DNA from: Prevotella sp.
GTDB taxonomy: Bacteria > Bacteroidota > Bacteroidia > Bacteroidales > Bacteroidaceae
Direction of reading: 5' to 3'
Length of the DNA stretch: 21,822 bases
Assembly (NCBI GenBank): GCA_021204735.1
Contig: JAJPYV010000229.1
Span: 1 to 21,822, forward strand
Positions 15,286 to 21,822 of the stretch are shown here, piece after piece (position 1 is the first letter of the stretch; each line of letters starts with the position of its first letter). The notes under the pieces were generated by a model that was not told the origin of the DNA, searched no databases, and saw nothing but the letters and a program-made list of their open reading frames with translations. Made by a program: the position numbers and the translations under genes.

Positions 15286-15315
15286 CAAAGATACAATGTT
15301 TTTTTACTATCTCAA
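15286..15315 (-). promoter_or_regulatory. Promoter of the secreted protein / leader ORF transcript
   Basis: Minus-strand TTG at 15315-15313, a 19-base spacer, then TATCTTTG at 15293-15286, followed by CAACGTC. This is a very good Bacteroidetes promoter. Transcription should start near 15279, giving a leader of about 185 nt before the ATG at 15092. Confidence 0.75.
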
Positions 15316-15403
15316 GCAAAAAATACTGACTGTTTGCGTTAACAGCCAAAATTTTTGACCTTTGTCAAGATTTAGTATATATTTCATGTTTAGATCTATT
15401 CCC

Positions 15404-18400
15404 TTATTTTTCACTTGTTTTTTTCTTCCTTGACAATATAAACATGTCCTTAAACTGGTTGAAATCCTTTTTCATAATGATACCAATACCTTGTGTATTG
15501 AGTGAAGACTTTGTGAAATAGCGGTCATTTGACTGGTTGTACACTTTAAGAGCAAGACTTCCACTGGGCAGCAACGAGTAATTGATATCAAAATCTCCAA
15601 TAAATGATGTCGTGGCATTGGCATTATCTCTATAGCCAAACTGACCGTTTATGATAAGGCGATTATTGAGCAGGTGTCCCGATAATAGACCTTCATATTC
15701 GGCATTGTAAAATCCTTCTGTTCCCGCACTTATATTTGCCCCAAACGACCAATTATTGTTCTTTACAAGACTGCCAAGCAATGAATTAATCTGTTGACTT
15801 ATCGTACCGCTCAATAGACTTTGCATTGCAAGACTTGTCTGGTTTTGTTGAACATCAGAGTTATTGCCACCTTGTACATAGAAACGTCCGATACTGAGAA
15901 GATATACCACCTGCTGATTCATTTCCTCCTCTCCATTAATCACGGTGCGCACCATTTGTTCCGCATCACTGCTCACAGTAGGCAAATCAAGGTCGAAATC
16001 CACATGAGGTGCTAATGGTGTGCCCCCAATGTTCATGATACAGTCTACCCTGACATTATTGCTTGAAAAACTGTTTCCTATAGAAAGGTCTGACAACGGC
16101 ACACTGTTTACCGTATATATTGCTTGAAGGTTTAATGCCGCATTATATGGGTCTCCAGTAAATACTATCGTACCGCCCGACTGGAAATTGAACACTTTCT
16201 TTATGATGTTCTGTATCGTCAGTTTGTATATGCCATGATCTATCAAATAAGTACCGAACATATCAAAAGAGCCCTTGTTGAAATATGTGGCCTTGATGCT
16301 TCCAGTTCCATTCAAAGCAATATAGTCGTTTGTCGTCTGGTCCATCAACACTCTTAATGTAGCATCCGGATTTATGTTGATGATGAAATTTATACGCATA
16401 TCCGACGGTATGTTGCTCCAGTAATCATCTTTTTTACTTGTTTCACTCACGTATATCTCATCGTCTTCAATGTCGGTAGAATCCGTTTCTGCTTTAGGTG
16501 TAATGTCGTTCCATGTGATAAACTGTTGGTCAGAAATCGCATCAGGACTTGCCGCATTGTATTCGATGTATGAGTTTTTCTCCGGCGTAATGTCAATGTC
16601 CATGTCTATACGCCCACTGCCGCCACGTATACTGCAATTGCCTGTCCCATATACAGTCCCATAGAAAGTGTCACCACTAAATCCGTTGGTATTGTAGCAG
16701 AGCATGTTCTCGCAACCTATGTTTATGTCGTATGACAGGTTTGTGAGGTGCTGGTGATGCAAGGCTCCTGTAACTATGCCGATATTCCCATTCCTGTCTC
16801 TTATCGTGTCTGCCGCAAATGTTATTGTGTCGGGAACGAAAATAATCGTATCATTTTTAAGCGTAAATGTAGTATTCAATGGCGTGATGTTTATTTTGCC
16901 GTCTGCCACAATTTTTCCCGTCATGTTTATGTTTTTAAGAGGACCTGAAATTTCAACTTTACCGTTTGCGCATGCGTCAATATCGCTCATGAAACTACCA
17001 CAGAAACTCCCAAGAAACTCTATGTTAGTGTTTATAGCCTCAATATTCAAGTCAATGTAACTGTTCGATGGCGATACATAACCATTAATCACAGTTTGCC
17101 TTCCTTCATCATCGGCATGTGCATCAATGTCAATTTGCTTTTCTTCCTTGTTCCATTTCACGGAAGCGAAAAGTTCACCTAACCTACCGTGCTGGAATTT
17201 GAACTGACGGATTATCAGGTCTGCATACATCTCAGGTTCATAGAAAACTGATTTAATGAAGGCCTTACCTGAGGCGTAACCTTCAAACTCTACAGTATGG
17301 AAGTTTACGAGATTAAGAACATAGTTGACATCAACGTCCTGTAAGTCTACCTCAATGGAATCTGACAGATTTTTCGTTGCCATGCCTGAAATTCTAATAT
17401 GCTGCCTGTTGTGTTCTATCGCAAAATGGTTTACAATAAGATCTCCTCCATTGTAATCAATGCTTGCAGGCTTGACTTTCCATAATGTATCGTTGACCAT
17501 CAGTTCCGAAGGTTTCACTTTCACATGAATATCGTGTTTGCCATCATCATTTTTAACGAATGATGTTTCAGTATCTAAATAACCATTTATTGCTTTTCTT
17601 CTGTTATTGTTCCAACTTACTGTGGTCAACAATTTGTCATCAGCTGCGTCAAGCAATACACTAAGGTCAAGTTTCTGACCATTACTCATTATTTTTCTCA
17701 GATTCCCATTTACTGATAATGTATCGTTTAGAGTGTTTGCAATTAACAATAGATTTCTATATTGACTACCGTCGTATAGGAAATGCCTCGATTCACAACG
17801 CAGGTCTACTTGATGCAAACTGTCGTTTACCTCTCCCTTTATCCGCAATGGTGATTTAATCTCAAGGGGTATATTAAACAGCATGCCAAGCCATTCTGAA
17901 TCCGTAATCTCTGCGTTCACACTGAATTTATTGTCTGCCTCTTCTGCTTCGGGACAGATTGAAGGCAGTTTGGAATGAGCCAAACTTTTGAAACTCTCCG
18001 CAATGTTGCTTAGGTCGTATTTTCCACTTAGTTCTGCATGGCCGAAATCACTCTGCATGGAAATATGTTCTTTTTCCGCTTCTATATGTAGTCGGTCAAG
18101 ATGATACAGACTGTCACCCGATATCATGAAGAAGTCATTAAGAATGACATTTCCTGTAATATCAGTTATCTTCTCTCCTTGCATTTGGGCGTTTGCCATT
18201 ATGTCGAAATCAAATAGTGTATCCTTCCATTTGTCGGTCAGTTTTAATGCTGAAGGGTTCAATTTCCTCACTGTCACCATTACATCGGAACTTTTTGCTG
18301 TCTTTTCCGTACATATTTTCCCGTTTATGCTTACTTGTCCGTTAGGGTCATCAAGACTTAGCAGACCATCAAATATATTATTATCATACTTGCCTTTGAC

Positions 18401-19819
18401 AACAATATTCTGGTAGGAATAATTATTGTAGTCAAACTTGCTTAAAACACCGTCAATATTGATATCCGCAAATTTGTTGTTGTTGTTTCGGCAATTCAGT
18501 TTTATGTCGGTAGCCAACTGTCCAAAATGATTGTTGTCCAACAATTTACCTATATCTAAACATCCTGTTTCAATATCGGCATTGATTATACCTTTACTGT
18601 TTTGAGAGTACCTAATTGTTGCATTTCCTACGTCAGTCAGTATCTGCCCGTTAACTGAAGTCGGGAGCCTGTCTCCCGCTATATTTCCCTTATAACACAC
18701 ATTTCCCAAGCGGGTAAGTACTGTGGGAATATTATAATCTTTCCCTTTAATAGTTTTTGCTATTTCACTGATATCTGGTATGTTACATGCAAGACGTTTT
18801 ATGTCGGCATCCCATTTTATATCTGTGTCAAGATCATACAAATTACCTGTTGCTATCAGTTCAATATTTTTATCGGAATAATTTAAGTTCAGTGCTTCTA
18901 TATGGGTGGTATTAAGCCCTCCACTTACTGTTGTCTCAATATATATAGGTATGCTTACAGGTTTTAATGCTGGAATAAAACACCCCACATCCGACAGTGT
19001 TATCTTGGATTCTGATAATGTGCAGTCGTATGTCAATGACTGTTTGTCCAACTTGCCGTCGTCTAAAATCCTGTAATATGCATGTATTGCTGGAATGTTT
19101 ATGTCTGTGTTCGGCAGTTGCAACTTGAAGTCTGAAATACTTGCATATTCATTGTTCACCGTCATGTTGAATGCCAAGTGCTTTAACTCCAATCCAGATT
19201 CTTCCCTTAACGAAAGTCTTCGCAAAGCAACATTCAAACTGTCTGGCGTATAATACGGAACAGATAGGTGTACACTGATGTCTTTCACGTCAATGTGATT
19301 TAAATTGAACTGTGAAGCTGTAAACGGGATGTCCTGACGGTCGTATTTCAAAGAACCGTGCCTTATTATAAGTGAGTTTATATTCAGTTTTAGACTCGAT
19401 TTTTTTGTGTTGTCTTTAGAGGCGAGAGAATCCAATAAAAACTGGTAATTTGCATTTGTAATCGTGTCTTTCCTATAGAAATTACCGCTAAAGCCAAAGA
19501 GTTGGGCTGATGAGATATACAACTGTCCTTTTCTCAACAGTTCTATATAGTCTATCTTCGCTGCCACACGAGAAGCCCGTATCATCTCTTTCGACTGCTG
19601 GTCGTATATCAACACATTGTCGACAATTATTCTGTTCAGGAAACCTACGTTGATATTGCCCACCGAGACATCTGTGCCCAATTTTTTCTGCAATGCATCC
19701 CCCGTCTCCTTTCCGAGCCATGTTTGGACAAAAGGAAGATGAACCATTAGAATTATCGCTAAATAGATAATTATAATACTCCAGATTACGTAGATAAAAA
19801 TTCTCTTTAAGGCCTTCAA
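15404..19819 (-). CDS. tamB: TamB-family translocation and assembly module protein
   Basis: A very large protein of 1471 residues. A short basic start and one hydrophobic anchor (about 6-29) place it in the inner membrane, with the rest in the periplasm as a long AsmA/TamB-type beta structure; repeated alternating hydrophobic strands run throughout. The C-terminal third is the TamB (DUF490) domain: stretches such as GTGSIKATYFNKGSFDMFGTY, FNFQSGGTIVFTGDPYNAALNLQAIY and the final NNRLIINGQFGYRDN are typical. TamB proteins bridge the two membranes and, by current family knowledge, move phospholipid or help outer-membrane protein assembly with TamA or TamL. The only in-frame start that keeps the anchor is TTG at 19819; an upstream in-frame TGA rules out longer forms. 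No Shine-Dalgarno site or clear promoter lies before it, and RNase G ends 55 bases upstream. Confidence 0.9.
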   Translation of the reverse strand: MKALKRIFIYVIWSIIIIYLAIILMVHLPFVQTWLGKETGDALQKKLGTDVSVGNINVGFLNRIIVDNVLIYDQQSKEMIRASRVAAKIDYIELLRKGQLYISSAQLFGFSGNFYRKDTITNANYQFLLDSLASKDNTKKSSLKLNINSLIIRHGSLKYDRQDIPFTASQFNLNHIDVKDISVHLSVPYYTPDSLNVALRRLSLREESGLELKHLAFNMTVNNEYASISDFKLQLPNTDINIPAIHAYYRILDDGKLDKQSLTYDCTLSESKITLSDVGCFIPALKPVSIPIYIETTVSGGLNTTHIEALNLNYSDKNIELIATGNLYDLDTDIKWDADIKRLACNIPDISEIAKTIKGKDYNIPTVLTRLGNVCYKGNIAGDRLPTSVNGQILTDVGNATIRYSQNSKGIINADIETGCLDIGKLLDNNHFGQLATDIKLNCRNNNNKFADINIDGVLSKFDYNNYSYQNIVVKGKYDNNIFDGLLSLDDPNGQVSINGKICTEKTAKSSDVMVTVRKLNPSALKLTDKWKDTLFDFDIMANAQMQGEKITDITGNVILNDFFMISGDSLYHLDRLHIEAEKEHISMQSDFGHAELSGKYDLSNIAESFKSLAHSKLPSICPEAEEADNKFSVNAEITDSEWLGMLFNIPLEIKSPLRIKGEVNDSLHQVDLRCESRHFLYDGSQYRNLLLIANTLNDTLSVNGNLRKIMSNGQKLDLSVLLDAADDKLLTTVSWNNNRRKAINGYLDTETSFVKNDDGKHDIHVKVKPSELMVNDTLWKVKPASIDYNGGDLIVNHFAIEHNRQHIRISGMATKNLSDSIEVDLQDVDVNYVLNLVNFHTVEFEGYASGKAFIKSVFYEPEMYADLIIRQFKFQHGRLGELFASVKWNKEEKQIDIDAHADDEGRQTVINGYVSPSNSYIDLNIEAINTNIEFLGSFCGSFMSDIDACANGKVEISGPLKNINMTGKIVADGKINITPLNTTFTLKNDTIIFVPDTITFAADTIRDRNGNIGIVTGALHHQHLTNLSYDINIGCENMLCYNTNGFSGDTFYGTVYGTGNCSIRGGSGRIDMDIDITPEKNSYIEYNAASPDAISDQQFITWNDITPKAETDSTDIEDDEIYVSETSKKDDYWSNIPSDMRINFIININPDATLRVLMDQTTNDYIALNGTGSIKATYFNKGSFDMFGTYLIDHGIYKLTIQNIIKKVFNFQSGGTIVFTGDPYNAALNLQAIYTVNSVPLSDLSIGNSFSSNNVRVDCIMNIGGTPLAPHVDFDLDLPTVSSDAEQMVRTVINGEEEMNQQVVYLLSIGRFYVQGGNNSDVQQNQTSLAMQSLLSGTISQQINSLLGSLVKNNNWSFGANISAGTEGFYNAEYEGLLSGHLLNNRLIINGQFGYRDNANATTSFIGDFDINYSLLPSGSLALKVYNQSNDRYFTKSSLNTQGIGIIMKKDFNQFKDMFILSRKKKTSEK

Positions 19820-19846
19820 TTTTCTTGTCGATAATCTGCGGTTAAC

Positions 19847-19875
19847 AAGAGAGGGGATTACTCATCCCCTCTCTT
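19847..19875 (-). terminator. 12-bp hairpin at the RNase G stop codon
   Basis: Plus-strand AAGAGAGGGGAT (19847-19858) pairs perfectly with ATCCCCTCTCTT (19864-19875) around a 5-base loop. On the minus strand it starts at the last base of the RNase G stop and is followed by GTTAACC, a poor T-run. It may be an attenuator or RNA-stability hairpin, rather than a full terminator, between rng and tamB. Confidence 0.55.
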
Positions 19876-21449
19876 CATTTAGTTTCAATTTCTTCCTTCA
19901 TATCAATGAACTGTTTGTCGCAATCATAAAACTCATATTGCAAAAAAGCCATCTTCTGGGAAGAAACCACATGTACTCCGATGCCATATTTCATTTGCCA
20001 CCTGCGTTTAAGGCTTAAAAAGCCCTGATTTATATAAGCGGCAACATACGGGTGTACATGCAGATAGAATTTCTTGACACCAATCTTGTTGACCAATCTG
20101 TCAATTTTTCTCTCCAATTGATCCACGAAAAGAATACTCGACTTTATCGTTCCCTTACCGAAACAAGTGGGACAGGTCTCTTCAACGTTGACATCCATAA
20201 CAGGACGTACTCTCTGACGGGTGATTTGCATCAGCCCAAACTTACTGAGCGGTAGGATGTTGTGGCGGGCGCGGTCTTTCTGCATATTCTTGCACATCCT
20301 TTCATAGAGCATCTGCCTGTCTTCAGCAAGATTCATGTCTATGAAATCAACTACTATGATGCCACCCATATCACGTAGGCGCAATTGTCTTGCCAACTCA
20401 TCGGCGGCTCCAAGGTTCACGTCTAATGCGTTCGCCTCCTGACCATTTGCGGAACGAGTGCGGTTTCCACTGTTTACATCTACTACATGCAAGGCTTCCG
20501 TGTGTTCAATAATCAGATATGCTCCATGCTTGTAATTGACAATCTTTCCAAAACTTGACTTTATCTGCTTTGTGATATTAAAATTGTCAAATATAGGAAC
20601 ATTCCCTGTGTACATCTTAACGATATTCGTCTTTTCTGGGGCTATCTGAGATACATAATGTTTTACCTCGTTGTACACACCCTCATCGTTAATATGGATG
20701 TTCTCGTACGACGGATTGAACAAATCCCGCAGCAGTGCCACTACCCTACTTGTCTCTTCATATACAAGTTGTGGACGTTCCACCGTCTTCTGTACTTTTG
20801 TTATAGCATCTTCCCAACGTTTCATTAGAATCTTCAGCTCCATATCAAGTTCGGCGACACGCTTGCCCTCCGCAACTGTACGTACTATTATACCGAAGTT
20901 CTTTGGTTTGATGCTGTTAATCAACTGTTTTAGCCTTGCGCGCTCTTCTCCGCTTTTAATCTTTGAAGAAACTGAAACCTTATCGTCAAATGGAATGAGA
21001 ACTATATATCGGCCTGCAAAGCTCAGTTCTCCCGTCAATCGTGGTCCTTTGGTGGATATCGGTTCTTTAACAATCTGAACCAGCACCTCCTGACCTACTT
21101 TCAATGTGTTTTGTATGCTCCCGTCCTTCTTCAAATCAGGCATGCGGGATGCTTTCGCAATCGGATAAAGTTTCTTTTTGTCGCTCTGTACCTGTTTCAG
21201 GTATTTTTCATAAGAGGAAAATTGACTTCCTAAGTCAAGATAATGAAGAAAGGCATCACGTTCATAACCCACGTCCACAAAGCAAGCGTTAAGCCCTGGC
21301 ATCAGTTTCTTTACTCTCGCCATGTAGATGTTCCCAACACTAAAGGACGCTGAGCGTTGCTCGGTCTGATACTCTACTAGATTTTTGTCCTCCAGCAGAG
21401 CAATCGATATTTCCTTTTGTTGGACATCAATTACTACTTCGCTGGTCAT
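19875..21449 (-). CDS. rng: Ribonuclease E/G family endoribonuclease
   Basis: A 524-residue RNase of the E/G family, which cuts single-stranded AU-rich RNA in rRNA maturation and mRNA decay. The N-terminal S1-like RNA-binding domain (about 35-130) includes GNIYMARVKKLMPGLNACFVDVG and is split by a Lys-rich insert (about 80-112). The catalytic DNase-I-like region has the magnesium-binding aspartates Asp324 in HVVDVNSG and Asp368 in IIVVDFIDMN. The zinc-link cysteines are Cys426 and Cys429 (CPTCFGKG). It lacks the long C-terminal degradosome scaffold of RNase E, so RNase G is the better name. HU and a 29-residue ribosomal-type protein precede it in the same direction. Confidence 0.93.
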   Translation of the reverse strand: MTSEVVIDVQQKEISIALLEDKNLVEYQTEQRSASFSVGNIYMARVKKLMPGLNACFVDVGYERDAFLHYLDLGSQFSSYEKYLKQVQSDKKKLYPIAKASRMPDLKKDGSIQNTLKVGQEVLVQIVKEPISTKGPRLTGELSFAGRYIVLIPFDDKVSVSSKIKSGEERARLKQLINSIKPKNFGIIVRTVAEGKRVAELDMELKILMKRWEDAITKVQKTVERPQLVYEETSRVVALLRDLFNPSYENIHINDEGVYNEVKHYVSQIAPEKTNIVKMYTGNVPIFDNFNITKQIKSSFGKIVNYKHGAYLIIEHTEALHVVDVNSGNRTRSANGQEANALDVNLGAADELARQLRLRDMGGIIVVDFIDMNLAEDRQMLYERMCKNMQKDRARHNILPLSKFGLMQITRQRVRPVMDVNVEETCPTCFGKGTIKSSILFVDQLERKIDRLVNKIGVKKFYLHVHPYVAAYINQGFLSLKRRWQMKYGIGVHVVSSQKMAFLQYEFYDCDKQFIDMKEEIETK

Positions 21450-21554
21450 TTCTTAATTCTAAACTTAGTTATCACAAAGTCAAGGGAATATCAATTTATA
21501 CGTAAGATGCAACTGATAAACCCTTTTAAAACCGGACAATTTAAACAAATATGT

Positions 21555-21644
21555 TTACTTGCTCTTGTGCCTGTTCTTTCTCAGTCTCTTCTTACGCTTA
21601 TGCGTAGCCATCTTGTGACCCTTCTTTTTCTTACCGTTTGGCAT
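21555..21644 (-). CDS. 29-residue basic ribosomal-type protein (AURKAIP1/COX24-like)
   Basis: A tiny minus-strand gene of 29 codons starting ATG at 21644. About half of the residues are Lys or Arg: it begins MPNGKKKKGHKMATHKRKKR and ends in HKSK. This pattern (KMATHKRKKRLRKNRHK) matches short Bacteroidetes proteins annotated as AURKAIP1/COX24-domain and is like bacterial bS22 and mitochondrial mS38, which sit on the small ribosomal subunit. The match is from memory, not a search. It lies 47 bases after the HU stop and 105 bases before RNase G, which fits a role in ribosomes or RNA. Confidence 0.8.
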   Translation of the reverse strand: MPNGKKKKGHKMATHKRKKRLRKNRHKSK

Positions 21645-21691
21645 AATTATAGATTAAATTTTAGTGATTATAAATACTTTCGATGACAAGT

Positions 21692-21822
21692 CTACTCGCC
21701 TTTCATCTTACTTACAAAACTTTTAGCCGGTTTGAAACTCGGAAAATCGTGCTCTGCTATCACTATTGTAGTGTTTTTCGAGATGTTACGTGCCGTTTTC
21801 TCTGCTCTATGCTTTACAATGA
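21692..21822 (-). CDS. HU-family DNA-binding protein, 3' end only
   Basis: The last 43 codons of a gene whose 5' end is beyond the window. The readable tail (IVKHRAEKTARNISKNTT, then AEHDFPSFKPAKSFVSKMKGE) is the C-terminal half of a Bacteroidetes HU/IHF-like protein, including the beta-arm DNA-binding region and the conserved FKPAKSF end. HU proteins bend and compact DNA as dimers. It stops at TAG (21694-21692) and probably shares a transcript with the 29-residue protein. Confidence 0.88.
   Translation of the reverse strand, partial: IVKHRAEKTARNISKNTTIVIAEHDFPSFKPAKSFVSKMKGE

Noticed and set aside
15355..15368. TTGAC-cttt-GTCAA as the tamB terminator
   Set aside because: Only five base pairs, A/T-rich, with a weak downstream tract; cannot be told from chance.
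1..21822. CRISPR array, insertion sequence or defence system
   Set aside because: No regularly spaced direct repeats, transposase, toxin-antitoxin or restriction genes were seen on either strand.

Overview
The window looks like chromosomal DNA of a Bacteroidales bacterium, most likely Prevotella or a close relative. The reasons are a complete six-subunit Na+-pumping NADH:quinone reductase operon, a lipoprotein version of the outer-membrane TAM/BamA barrel (TamL) together with a Bacteroidetes-type TamB, Bacteroidetes-style promoters (TAnnTTTG at -7, TTG or TTTG at -33), and a 29-residue lysine/arginine-rich ribosomal-type protein beside HU and RNase G. The genus is an inference.

Layout, left to right. 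Positions 1-228 are AT-rich DNA with small palindromes ahead of a lone, apparently intact tyrosine recombinase (229-1158). It converges on a TrmH/SpoU RNA methyltransferase (1193-1951, minus), whose last codons form half of a perfect 34-bp palindromic terminator. Back-to-back promoters then lead to tamL (2025-4238, plus). The nqrABCDEF operon (4377-10228) follows, with a family-4 glycosyltransferase attached by a 1-base stop/start overlap (10228-11442). A bidirectional terminator separates it from a minus-strand tRNA-Ser(GCT) with its own promoter (11594-11748).

The rest is on the minus strand: an operon NfeD, SPFH/stomatin, WecB-like protein (14344 to 11799); an intergenic stretch holding a promoter/terminator pair that could make a small RNA of about 130 nt; a secreted 120-residue protein with a long leader that contains a 46-codon ORF behind a near-perfect Shine-Dalgarno site; tamB (19819 to 15404); RNase G (21449 to 19875); a 29-aa ribosomal-type protein; and the 3' end of an HU-family gene running off the window.

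Functionally, most of the window is envelope and energy housekeeping. Nqr makes the sodium gradient; its subunits NqrB and NqrC need covalent FMN, but no ApbE flavin transferase is present here. TamL and TamB are expected partners spanning the outer and inner membranes. NfeD/SPFH is a membrane-organising pair. The least ordinary items are the WecB-like protein, in which three of the four catalytic residues known from E. coli WecB appear replaced, the putative small RNA, and the leader ORF of the secreted protein. I found no CRISPR array, insertion sequence, defence island or clear new multi-gene system.
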